A model generated the notes under the pieces. It saw only the letters and a program-made list of their open reading frames with translations, searched no databases and was not told the origin of the DNA. This document shows, one piece after another, positions 9,497-17,790 of a stretch of DNA of 17,790 nt. Where the stretch lies: NCBI RefSeq assembly GCF_001949145.1, contig NW_019091784.1, positions 12,126 through 29,915 on the forward strand. Direction: 5' to 3'. This DNA comes from Acanthaster planci. Taxonomy: Eukaryota; Echinodermata; Asteroidea; Valvatida; Acanthasteridae. Numbering within the stretch: the stretch's first letter is position 1; every line of letters begins with the position of its first letter. Position numbers and translations under genes: made by a program.

Positions 9497-10128
9497 ATGA
9501 CTGCAAACATTTTTAAGTCGACGCACTGCACATTAATCGTGGGCGACACAGGCAGCCAAGAAACGAATTGGACGGTCGATTTATTAGAAACCGAGTATAA
9601 ATTTGCATTTGAGGCTATTGTGATAATTTGCCCCACGTTAATTGAAAATCAAACTTATTTAGAGCGCTTATGGATTTTAACCGATGACTACGTATATTTG
9701 TGCGACCTGGACAGAGAAAACTTAGAATTGAATGAGGCTATCCACTGTATCGAAAAATTTCGATGGAATAAATACGTTATTTATTATCGATGATTGCACC
9801 GCTGATCAAATTATTAAATACCCAAAGAAATCGCAAAAAAGCAACATGTGTGCGCTGAGACGCATGGCATTTAGTGGTCGCCATTATCAGCATTCTTGCT
9901 GGCTTTTGAACGCAAAAGTACAACGCTGTTTTGAAAGACTACAGAGGCAATACGGCGTGGGTGGCCATTTTTAATTGTAAAGATAAATTGTCGTTCGATC
10001 AAATGCTAGACGAAAACGACGTTGTACCCTACGAAGAGCGCGATCGATTGAAGCGTCATTTAAGAAATTTCAAATTCAGTAAATTGGTCGTTAATACTCG
10101 GCCATCTGTGTCGTGGTTTTTGATGTGA
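9497..10128 (+). pseudogene. A32/FtsK-like genome-packaging ATPase, broken
   Basis: Would pump DNA into the particle. Starts at ATG 9497, 17 bp after the capsid stop. Walker A is at 9542-9565 but reads GDTGSQET: the invariant Gly-Lys has become Gln-Glu (Glu codon 9560-9562), which should abolish ATP binding. Walker B (LFIIDD, 9777-9794) lies in another reading frame after a shift near 9760. SGRHYQHSCWLL (about 9871) matches the conserved block after Walker B in this ATPase class. A second shift near 9930 leads to LDENDVVPYEERDRLKRHL and the end at 10126-10128. Length of about 210 residues is usual for the family. Confidence is high for the family and certain for inactivation. Confidence 0.85.
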
Positions 10129-10169
10129 ATAAAACTTATAAAATGTTTTTAAAATTGTCAAGATTTAAA

Positions 10170-10709
10170 ATGGAGACTAGGATTTGCAACCAGTGCCGGT
10201 AGGAAAAAAATTTGTTATTTTTAAATTTAAAAATAATCGTGAAATTTGTGTGAGGTGCATTAAATGTAATGAAATAGGTAAAATATCATACAAGCGTGGT
10301 AAATGAATTCACGGGAGAAGGAGAGACCTGTGTATCGAATGTGGCAGTATTGAAGTATGCCCTCTTAAAAAGTGAAGATCAGAATGCGAAATTTGTAGCG
10401 ATACCATTACGATTACTATCAACCGTTGGTTAAATAACTCGAAAAAAGTATGACAAGCAAAATAACCTATTTTACTCTCAACAATTTATCGATAGAAAAT
10501 TTCTACAAGAACTGGTCGATGAGTATGAATGCTGTTATTACCTGGGCTGTAAAGTGAAATTGCAATATCTCGAACAAAGAGACGACCAGGTGACAATTGA
10601 AAGGTTACACACGGACTTCGGGCACATAAAATGGAATTGCGTGCTTGCTTGCCGGAAGTGTAATTTGATGAAGAAGTGCAACATGGTCCCAGAGTCAACT
10701 GATTTATAG
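10170..10709 (+). pseudogene. Cys-repeat protein with HNH-like C-terminus, broken
   Basis: Starts at ATG 10170 (METRICNQCR, then TAG 10200). In another frame comes a run of Cys pairs (CVRCIKCNE, CIECG ... CPLKK, CEICSDTITITI), resembling the CxxC ... C repeats found ahead of HNH domains in viral proteins. From about 10478 the first frame is open again to TAG 10707. It carries VTIERL, GHIKWNCVLACRKCN and paired cysteines, the usual look of an HNH/treble-clef nuclease core. It would bind zinc and possibly cut DNA. At least two stops and frame changes inactivate it. Function in the element is unknown. Confidence 0.65.
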
Positions 10710-10830
10710 TAATCTATAAAGCAAATAGAAGCTAGTTATTAATTACTTATTTATTTGTTTTAAAATGCTATAGTTGAGCTGCCCGAGCTCGACAATAGCA
10801 TTGTTATTTTGTTTAAATAAAATAATAACA

Positions 10831-11043
10831 ATGTTGCAGTCAATCAAGTTAGTTATCGAATTAGTTATAGCGGTTAACTTGGCCTACTTTACAATTGAAT
10901 ACATACGCCTAAAGTCCGCGTTTAACAAAATTATAAATCGTAAAAATAAATGGACGAGAGCAAAAGTATACCCGTCGACGCAAAATCAGATACAAAATCA
11001 ACCGAATCTAAACTCAACGTCAAAGACCGTCTATGCTCAGTAA
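10831..11043 (+). CDS. Small membrane protein, intact frame
   Basis: A 70-residue frame without any break, starting MLQSIKLVIELVIAVNLAYF. Residues 5-22 form one strong hydrophobic helix; the rest is basic and polar (YIRLKSAFNKIINRKNKWTR, then Gln/Asn/Ser). The upstream ATG at 10774 is in frame, but the 10831 start is preferred because the hydrophobic segment follows at once and AT-rich sequence precedes it, as at the other genes. Its last 94 bp overlap the next gene in another frame. Likely a single-pass membrane protein of the element; function unknown. Confidence 0.6.
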   Translation: MLQSIKLVIELVIAVNLAYFTIEYIRLKSAFNKIINRKNKWTRAKVYPSTQNQIQNQPNLNSTSKTVYAQ

Positions 11044-11238
11044 AAGCCTCTGGGGAATAAAAAAAAATACCTGGGTAAAAAATATTCCGTAAAGGACATT
11101 GAATCGCGTAGCCCTAAAGATCAAGAAAAATTATCCCAATTATACGAGACACGCTTTGGGAAAGAAGTTGTCAACACTTTGGACAACACTATACTAAGTC
11201 TTTACACGCGCCTCTTAGGAACTGCCTCTCAAATCTAA
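10950..11238 (+). pseudogene. Overlapping conserved small protein, frameshifted
   Basis: Starts MDESKSIPVDAKSDTKS at ATG 10950, inside the preceding membrane-protein gene but in a different frame. It runs to TAA 11058-11060 at the edge of an A-run (11057-11067). Beyond the run the frame one base along is open (YLGKKYSVKDIESRSPKDQE ... LYTRLLGTASQI) to TAA 11236. The gene was therefore about 95 residues, broken by an indel at the A-run. It is hydrophilic and charged. It overlaps the minus-strand gene ending at 11215 by 24 bp. Family not recognised. Confidence 0.55.
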
Positions 11239-12104
11239 TTCGTCGGTTTCAATATCGATTTAAACCATGACCTCGTCACCTTTAGCATTATCAATTTCGT
11301 GTTTCAATTTAAACTCACGCCGGGGTTGCATTTAAAATAAAATCGAACCAATCCACATTGTAAAATCCGGGTGGAATGACTACACTTCCGCTTTTTTTCA
11401 TCAAACGGTGCATTACGGGAACGTTTGAACCAGAAAGCGTAACTAAAGGACTGGGCCTGGGTTCGGTTTGAGCGGCTTTGATGATTCTCGTTCTTTTCTC
11501 GTTGTCGTCACCTAAAAATCCTTCTCGAATAAATTCTAAAGCGATGCGATGGGCTTCTCCGTAGGTATCAACTTGGCCTTGGGATAAAAGTATTAGATAA
11601 ATTAGTGTGTTTTCCTTTTTTTCATTCAATGCTTCGACTTGTGTTGAACGTGGCGAGGTCACGTATCTTTTGGTTAACTCTGTCGTTAAATTCTGCTAAA
11701 ATTCCCACCTTGTAAGCTCGAATATAATCTCTTATTACGTCGTAAAGCAAACCCAGAGTGTCTGTGTCTAATTCTGAAAATGGCACTGTTTGTTCAAGTG
11801 CTTCTATAACATCCATGTTGATTGTTGCATCCGGTGCTGGTGAGGCAGCCGCTCGCCTTGAATTTGTTGCTCCGGTTGGCTTTCCTTCCGGCCTTCAATT
11901 GACTTGAGTTTGCCACTCGATTTCGACAGATTTTGTACTGTTGAAATATCCGGGGAGAAGGCTTACTTTTCTGACTTTATTCTTATTATCGTCAGCTTTA
12001 TCGCACATACAACGAGAATATTCATAATCATTCATTCGTTGTGGTTTGGAGTCAACGCGGGTCACGCGCGGAATCTTGGGCGGAACCAATACATAATTTG
12101 CCAC
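11215..12104 (-). pseudogene. Conserved element protein of about 290 residues, broken
   Basis: Starts at 12104 (MANYVLVPPKIPRVTRVDSK), passes an in-frame TGA at 11895-11897, and continues in the same frame through an Ala/Pro/Ser-rich linker into DVIEALEQTVPFSELDTDTLG. A frameshift near 11640 leads to LSQGQVDTYGEAHRIALEF, SGSNVPVMHRLMKK and FYNVDWFDFILNATP (stop at 11315). One frame along, coding traces continue (FKLKHEIDNAKGDEV, ETDELDLRG) to a stop at 11215-11217. Treating these as one gene is inference from collinearity. I could not name the domain; a minor virion protein is possible but unsupported. Confidence 0.55.
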
Positions 12105-12169
12105 ACGTACAGAGACTGTGCGCGTAAACAGTAAATCGCGCGTAAATCAAGTCTACAAGCAAAACTCAG
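12105..12169. other. Right boundary zone of the element
   Basis: AT- and CG-mixed sequence ahead of the last gene's start, followed by short CGCG motifs (gtgcgcgtaaacagtaaatcgcgcg, 12117-12141). I saw no terminal inverted repeat matching the left end. The junction with the foldback-like repeats lies here or shortly after. Confidence 0.3.
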
Positions 12170-13570
12170 TATGTCGTCTCAGGGAGACAATTTTGTTGTC
12201 AAGTCTTCTCCAGATTTTGCTCGTGTCAACTTGGCGAGATAGGTTAAGTACTGAAATCGAATTCATAATTCTAGTAAGTCGACTTGGCTATACAATCCAT
12301 GTCGTCAAGACTACTTTCAGAATTTACTATATCGACTGGTCGAAATAAATGTTGCTGTCAAGTCGATTTCCCTAATCTAGCAAGTCACGCAGGTCGCGTC
12401 GCTGCAGGTCACGTTCACTTGTGGGTAGTCCGTTCATGCCTCCATGTTGTATACTTGATGACATGGATTATCTCGCCAAGTCGACTTATTAGAATTATCA
12501 AGTCAACTGTTACATAAAAACTCTACTCATACCTGTCTTTTGTTGCTGTTTGCTGAATACCAAAGCTGCATGGACCTCTTTGCTCGCATGGGATGTCTCG
12601 TTCCATATGTAAGACCTTATAGCGGGCTTCTCGGCCTCGATCGGTGTCGGTTGGTGAACGTGCGTGAGCACAGTTTGAGGTCCGTACTTCTGTTCCAATG
12701 AAGGCTACATTGCTGCTGCTTGGATCTACTTTTGGGCTGCCGGTGGTGGCTGGTTTTCGTAGCGACTGGGGTCCGTGGTGGTGTGGTGGTCCTGTTCAGG
12801 GGGTGCGGCCTTGATGGCTGTGCTCACAGTTCTGCGCCGACCGGGCAGCGGTCGTTATTTTTCATACAAGTTAGTTAAGGTTAATGTCTAGTATTAATAT
12901 CTTCCTTTGCTTGGCCGAGTTGTGGGTATGTAAAATGTTTTATTAATTTTGTTTTTCTTGATATGGCCGTTTGTATATTCGCTAATGCAAGCCCATTGTT
13001 TCGTTTCATGTGGTTTATTTTGTTAATTAAAATAATGTAAATAATTTTATACATTGGCCAATTTTTTTGCACGTTTTCTGTGTCTTTGTTGGCAACCTCT
13101 GGTTTGTAACATCAACTTACAACAATTTATATCGCCAAATCCACACAGCGAATTTTAGTAGCAGACATGATGACAAAATTATCTCGCCAAGTCGACTTAC
13201 TAGAATTAGGAAGTTGACTTATTGGCATAGGTTATCGTTTCAAGTCCACCTACCAGAATTAGGAATTTTGATTAACTACATACATTTTCTTGCCAAGTCG
13301 ACTTGACAACATGAATTATCTCGACGAGTTGACATTGCGAATTCCCAAAACAGACTTGATGACATAAATTATCTTGCCAAGTCGTCTCACCAAATAAGGG
13401 AGTCGACTAAACCACATAAATAGTCGACATAGGGAATTCCGAAAGTAGACTTAGTGTCATGAAATATATCGCCAAGTCGACTTACTACAATTAAGAAGTC
13501 GACTTGATTACATCATTTATCTCGTTAAATCGACTAAATACGCTTGATAAGTCGACTTAAAAAAAACTAT
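12170..13570. repeat. Foldback-like array built on AAGTCGACTT
   Basis: The palindrome AAGTCGACTT occurs exactly at 12276-12285, 12478-12487, 13189-13198, 13295-13304, 13474-13483, 13496-13505 and 13549-13558, with many one- or two-base variants. In 13160-13570 it belongs to a degenerate unit of about 50 bp, ttatctcgccAAGTCGACTTactagaattaggaagt..., in about eight tandem copies. At 12266-12288 the unit lies in the opposite direction: it is the exact 23-bp reverse complement of 13186-13208. Inverted arms of subrepeats around a GC-rich centre (about 12530-12860) are the structure of foldback transposons. No transposase was seen. Confidence 0.7.
12533..12860 (-). other. GC-rich block, possible exon fragment
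   Basis: On the minus strand this block, lying between the repeat arms, reads Pro/Gln/Thr-rich peptide with two stops near 12711-12733. It then runs through an open segment (QTVLTHVHQPTPIEAEKP) to a consensus-like splice donor, CAG|GTATGAGT, whose GT is at 12531-12532. Composition contrasts with the AT-rich repeats. It could be an exon carried inside the foldback-like structure or chance. No family recognised. Confidence 0.25.
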
Positions 13571-13589
13571 CTCGGTATCTGCGAAGACC

Positions 13590-14010
13590 ACGATGTTTCT
13601 CCAATTGAAGCTCCTGTGATTTCCGTAGAGGACTTCTTCATGTATCTGTTCCACTTGGAACCTCCAGGTTGCCAATATCCGCAACTACTGGTCGGCCTTG
13701 CCAGCTTTCCGGTCGGGCTTCAGCGATGGCTTGAATGTCTCCAATATCTCCTTCCAGGGATGTTTGTGGAGCGTCCTCACGTCAATAATCTTACCCTGGG
13801 ACCTTGCGTTCCTTGCGTCCTTGCTGGTTCCCCTCTTTGAACCACTGGCTGATGCGTATGGCCTGCATCTCAGCATCAAGTTGGCGCTCCTCCTCAAGGT
13901 CATTAACCTTGAGGAGGAGCTCCCGCCCATCCTTCCCCGCTTCGGCTCCGATGGCTTTCACCGCTTCGAAAAGAAGGACGAACATGGCGGCGGGATAGCA
14001 GTGCATTGTG
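13590..14010 (-). other. GC-rich coding-like block, coiled coil
   Basis: The minus strand reads from 14006 an open frame (71 codons) with a charged helical run (LLLKVNDLEEERQLDAEMQA) and a basic end (RKERKVPG). It stops exactly at a possible splice donor, CAGG|GTAAGAT, GT at 13793-13794. A neighbouring frame stays open to 13685 (VRTLHKHPWKEILETFKPSL), so a frameshift rather than splicing is also possible. The charged C-terminal helix recalls DNA-binding proteins of some transposons, but no domain was identified. The plus-strand ORFs here are shadows. Confidence 0.35.
13886..13920. repeat. Perfect 15-bp hairpin
   Basis: GCTCCTCCTCAAGGT (13886-13900) and ACCTTGAGGAGGAGC (13906-13920) are exact reverse complements around the 5-nt loop CATTA. 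The hairpin lies inside the coding-like block, in the part read as the coiled coil. Confidence 0.85.
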
Positions 14011-14044
14011 GAGGGTCAAGGGGCAATATCTTATAAAATCTTTT

Positions 14045-14282
14045 CAGCGAATTTTAATAGGCAGATGGGAATTTTGCATATGTAGGCTGGGTAGGGGTAA
14101 GTATCACTAGGAGACCCGACCCACTCCGCGTGGGGAAGGATTTTAAAACATGTGTGTATTAAATTATATCTTTAGTGAGCATTACAGGAAAAAGAAAAAA
14201 CAAACAAAAACAAAACAGACACAAACAAATCTTACCACACCAAGCAAAGACAATCAACTAACAACATAAGTATAGTGTCAAA
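14045..14282. other. Non-coding, A-rich stretch
   Basis: No gene seen. It contains an A/C-rich low-complexity run (14190-14240: repeated aaacaaacaaaaac) and a short GC-rich patch with Pol-III-like flavour near 14108-14140, for which no tRNA-type box could be confirmed. Confidence 0.5.
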
Positions 14283-14564
14283 TTATATTGGTTTAATATT
14301 GTTAAAAGTTTGTAATGGTGATAATCCGTAAAGATTATGTAAATTATTTAAGTTAAGTTGACTTGACCAGTTAATTGCGCCTAGAATCACTCCACATTCC
14401 TCAACAGTGGACTGGCCGCAGAAATGTCCGGTCGGACTAAAAAGCTCAGGAATTCCGGTCTTACGCGTCAGATTCTGACCCATGGCGTGGCACTCGGCTC
14501 TTCCGTTACGCCGAGGTTTCAAGCACACCATTAGACCCCATGAGTGCCCATCCACAAGGCTCAC
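14283..14564 (-). CDS. Unrecognised 93-codon ORF
   Basis: An intact frame with ordinary amino-acid composition (GHFCGQSTVEECGVILGAIN). No signal peptide, membrane segment or known motif was seen. It lies in a block less AT-rich than its surroundings at the start and AT-rich at its end. It may be a transposon fragment or a chance frame; the ATG is simply the first in frame. Confidence 0.2.
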   Translation of the reverse strand: MSLVDGHSWGLMVCLKPRRNGRAECHAMGQNLTRKTGIPELFSPTGHFCGQSTVEECGVILGAINWSSQLNLNNLHNLYGLSPLQTFNNIKPI

Positions 14565-14796
14565 CTGCCGTGTTGGTTGCTGGCCGTAGCTCCTCTGGCT
14601 TCCCGCTGTTGATCCGTCTCCGTGTTAACCCGGACAACCTATGTCACACCTTTCTCACGCACCACGCCCAGTAGCCGTGCCCGCTTAACCGGACGTCTAG
14701 CCAGAATCCCACCTGCGCGCTCTGCCAGCTGTCCACCGTCCCACACAGTTCAAGTCCGGATGTCGGAGTCGCCTCAAGTTCACCAGCAAGATCAAG
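14565..14796 (+). other. GC-rich block ending in a possible first-exon donor
   Basis: This C-rich block ends with ATG at 14760 (MSESPQVHQQDQ) running 37 bp to an excellent splice donor, CAAG|GTAAGAAC, GT at 14797-14798. An AT-rich, intron-like sequence with a T/C-rich stretch follows. It could be the 5' UTR and first coding exon of a host gene reading rightward. No downstream exon was identified, so this is weak. Confidence 0.25.
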
Positions 14797-17137
14797 GTAA
14801 GAACTCTGTCGCTCTGTGTTGTTTTCCCTTTCAAAAGCCTGGATTCTGCTCCTAGATTCTTGGAGTGTTCTTTTTCTTCTTATCTGTTTATGTTGAGTCC
14901 CACATTTTAGAGGCGACTTTGTAAAAATATCGACAACAGGCTATGTTCTCTGAATATTGCGCCTTTTGCTTAGTGTAAACAACTCAGTAACCGTGAACAT
15001 TTAAGAGAGAGTGAAGATAATTTTATTATTTAAGGCTTAACATTTGAATATACGTCTTTGTCGTGATGGGACTTTAAACTGTAATGTATAAATTTTTGTG
15101 TAAATACAAATTAAGTAATTGTCATTGGAGAGGACAAACATCACATTCTACCACTCAATTCGTACCTTTTGTCTGAAACTGCTTATTATAATGATTAACT
15201 TCCATTTTTGACAGTGTTGCAGTAGAGAACGATTTTAATTGCCAGGTTTCATGCCAAATATGGATCTGGAGTACATAGTCATTTGATGGTGGATACACAC
15301 ATTGTAGATTACAAAATAAATTTAAAACTTCAAAAACTTTTACTTTGGATAAGTTTACGTTTTGAGGAAAAATTTACTCAGACGAGTACTGTTCAAGGAC
15401 TTTCGTTATTATTTAAGCTTAGTTCTGAAGTCACGTTTTCGCTTTTACCTATGTGGATGCACAATCAAATGTCCATGTTCGGCAGGTTATTTCCCTCTTA
15501 AGCTAATTGACTTGGTACTCAAAATGTACTTGACTACAATATTGGTTTTTGATAGATAACCGAGTGTTGTTTCATTATCAAGGGAGTTTAAACTGTCAGG
15601 TTATTTTGTGAAGTCCCATTTCTACCAGAGGTGAGTATGGCGCGCCTTACAAAAAGCAAATTTTGTTAAAATTTTGTTAAAATATGATATAATTGTCAGA
15701 AATTAAAATAGAAATGACGTTGTAGTGTGTAATACTGATAAACCCGTATACTAACCGGATTGCGAACATATGTAGCAATCAAAACCCTTATTTGTTTTAC
15801 ATAGTATCGGTAGTGGGACATTAAACAGACCGGTTTGATCATAACAAACGCCGCTCATACTGTAAATGCTAATATCTAGGGTGAAAAAGAAGTGGTGTGA
15901 TTGATTCCAGATTCAACTGCATACGAACTGAACCAGATTTCTGACATAGAACACAGACGTTACATGGGGCCCTTTAATTTTTTCGGTACCTGATCAGCCT
16001 ACACTTTGGGTAAGTATTGTTTTCAATGTCTCCGCTTTATTGAAAGATAAAAACAAATGACTGTGACTACAACATAACAAGGGCAGAACAATTCCATAAA
16101 TTGTGGAAGAACGACCTATATTTATATGTCGGACAAGATTTTTGTCAGTGAAACATCAAAACTTCTGAACAAGTCATGTCCAACATAATTTAGTATGTTT
16201 TTTACAATGTCTGCATATACCTACTGTGTTTTATGACCATTGACAGAATAAAACAGTGTTAAATTGAATATACAAGTGGCACTGTATAAAAGTGTTACGT
16301 CACTCCGTCTTGTTTAAGCATGTTTATCATGCATTCATGGGACAGAGATCCTTTGAGCGATAACAAGCGCTTTTGACGCCTGCACCATGCCAATACATGC
16401 GTTAATAACCGCAGCAAATAACCAAAAATGCTTTGCGCGTACATGGCCGGGACGTATTTCCTTCACAGTAGTATCCTAAAAGTTCCTCGGCCCGCAATGG
16501 TGTGCTTATGGAACACTAAGATTGTGAAAATAAACAACTTCTTATCCGTGCGAAATTTGTGAACAAGTGTTGCCAAAACAATGGATGGTCGAGAATGCAA
16601 GTAAAACTTTAGAAAATGAGGACGACTCTGTAACACTACAATGAATACTTCCACTGAATACAAACATTAACTTCCTCCCTTGGTATCCAATGTTTATTTA
16701 GTAAATCCTGTGATTGAGTTAAACGGAATAGCAAAGAAACACAAGACAACATGGTGTACTTTAAACGCGTGAGGATTTATTTCAATGACTTTCTGGCTAA
16801 ATGGAACACCTCTGAAAAGCTATTTGATTTTAGTCTCGACAAAACGCAGAAAGCTCCCATGGAGTGAGATTTCCAGATTCTTTTTCTCAAAACATATAAA
16901 TGCCCACTGATTACGGGCACTCTAAACCAGTAAGCAAAAGATCTTGAGTATTCTCTTAATGTTACACAGCACGGAAAATATTTCAAATCACTGCCATTTC
17001 AACCAAATTTAGTTTCTTGGGTTGAAATTTCGACCGTGTGTCCCTTTAATAAAACACTTCAATTTGCGACGGATGAATATGGCACTTAAAAATTCCTCCT
17101 TTTTGAGTAAATTTGAAATATCTATGTCGTGAAATTC
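14797..17137. other. AT-rich non-coding flank
   Basis: No supported gene. ORFs on both strands are short, overlap each other and lack domain-like sequence. Small features only: a doubled phrase ttttgttaaaattttgttaaaat near 15661-15683 and scattered poly-A/T. It would fit intron or intergenic host DNA. Confidence 0.55.
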
Positions 17138-17220
17138 TTGTGGGGTACCACTTTAATACCCTACAAGGATCAAAACTGGCCTTGTGGGGTACCTTCCATT
17201 GTTCCGGTACCCCACAAGGC
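17138..17220. repeat. Perfect 15-bp inverted repeat plus a third direct copy
   Basis: GCCTTGTGGGGTACC (17179-17193) and GGTACCCCACAAGGC (17206-17220) are exact reverse complements around a 12-nt loop. CTTGTGGGGTACC also occurs at 17138-17150 in the same direction as the left arm. It may be the end of a small inverted-repeat element or a regulatory hairpin. Confidence 0.85.
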
Positions 17221-17790
17221 ACCATGTACAAGCGCACTAATACATATGTACATCTTACGGTGAACATTTATGCACCGTATAACTATAGTTTATTGCTAAT
17301 TTTCCACACCTAAAAGAGAAACTTCATCAAAACGGACACCAAATTTGCTTTATAGAGCTCCCCATTTTTACAGATATATTGTAGTGGACGTTGTGTTTTG
17401 ATTTAAGTTTAACCATTAATTTTGATCACATGTATTAACTATACATGTACATGTTTTTCTTATATTTTAAGAAATTGATGTGTGCTTATTTTATTCCACT
17501 GTAGAGACCTAGTCTAGACGTAGTTACCCAACTTTTCTTGACCATCCCTGGTCCTTATCTCTCGATCCCTGAATTCTGCATACCTTTCTGCCAGGCTTGG
17601 GTGGCTGTTCCCATAGTAACACTCTCCCTCTCCAGACCACATGTTCCCTTAGGCTATAAATCTCCCCCCTGCAAGGACCCTGACTGTGCTTTGGCCACAG
17701 TTCCCTTCCAGACTGACCATCATAATTGTTGCCCACATCCATGAAATAAGGTCCCTCTTTGTCTTTCATGCATCATTCTTCCAAGTTTCC
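17221..17790. other. Non-coding right edge
   Basis: AT-rich to about 17510, with alternating tacatgtacatg (about 17442-17453), then a GC-richer block to the end. Both strands of that block (17524-17769 minus, 17538-17744 plus) are open for about 70-80 codons without recognisable sequence. I cannot support a gene. Confidence 0.4.

Larger units (their letters stand above)
619..12104. mobile_element. Decayed Maverick/Polinton-like endogenous element
   Basis: This stretch holds, close together on both strands, remnants of a type B DNA polymerase with protein-primed-type motifs, a retrovirus-like integrase, a probable capsid protein, an A32-like packaging ATPase and several small proteins. That combination defines Maverick/Polinton elements and the related adintoviruses. 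Genes are packed virally: tail-to-tail overlaps at 5978-5987 and 11215-11238, a 23-bp divergent gap at 7998-8020, and an out-of-frame overlap at 10950-11043. Nearly every gene has stops and frameshifts, and at least two foreign insertions interrupt it (about 3035-4045 and 6605-7170). The outer limits are set by the outermost coding traces only. No maturation protease was found, and no minor capsid protein was recognised unless the unassigned 11215-12104 gene is one. Identity rests on motifs and gene content. Confidence 0.85.

Noticed and set aside
11904-12134. Plus-strand ORF rich in hydrophobic residues
   Set aside because: Antisense shadow of the minus-strand gene at 11215-12104.
12118-13306. 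Several short ORFs across the AAGTCGACTT array
   Set aside because: They run through repeats, lack shared domains and are expected by chance.
14108-14140. tRNA or SINE-like patch
   Set aside because: No convincing A and B boxes or cloverleaf could be drawn.
17524-17769. Overlapping ORFs on both strands at the right edge
   Set aside because: Open on both strands in a GC-richer block with no recognisable motif; no evidence of selection can be seen.

Overview
The window is eukaryotic DNA, most likely from a marine invertebrate; a cnidarian-type host is my inference from recalled similarity of the encoded proteins and is not proven. It holds a decayed Maverick/Polinton-type element (adintovirus-like endogenous virus) of about 11.5 kb, from about 619 to 12104, between non-coding, repeat-bearing flanks. 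Several protein families were recognised by eye from conserved motifs. No database search was run.

Layout of the element. Left end: remnant of a small basic protein (minus strand, 619-935). Then a protein-primed type B DNA polymerase pseudogene (plus, 1430 to about 5987), split near its second exonuclease motif by about 1 kb of repeat-bearing foreign DNA. It meets, tail to tail, a retrovirus-like integrase pseudogene (minus, 5978-7589), itself split by a 566-bp insertion. Next comes a small N-terminally hydrophobic protein (minus, 7627-7997). Across a 23-bp AT-rich near-palindrome the plus-strand genes begin: a coiled-coil/membrane protein (8021-8272), a probable capsid protein (8323-9480), an A32/FtsK-like packaging ATPase (9497-10128), a Cys-repeat/HNH protein (10170-10709), an intact 70-residue membrane protein (10831-11043) and an out-of-frame overlapping gene (10950-11238). 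The last gene (minus, 11215-12104) meets that one tail to tail.

Together these would be a replication (polymerase), integration (integrase) and particle-assembly (capsid, ATPase) set with accessory proteins. Every large gene carries stops and frameshifts. The integrase has lost its catalytic glutamate and the ATPase its Walker A lysine, so the element is dead. Coding traces are still readable along the whole length.

Right of the element, 12170-13570 holds repeats built on the palindrome AAGTCGACTT in opposing orientations, like the arms of a foldback element, around a GC-richer block. A second GC-rich, coding-like block (13590-14010, minus) carries a perfect 15-bp hairpin. The rest to 17790 is mostly AT-rich non-coding DNA with a possible short exon at 14760 and a perfect inverted repeat at 17179-17220. 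No rRNA, tRNA or CRISPR array was seen. Target-site duplications and terminal inverted repeats of the large element were not found by eye.
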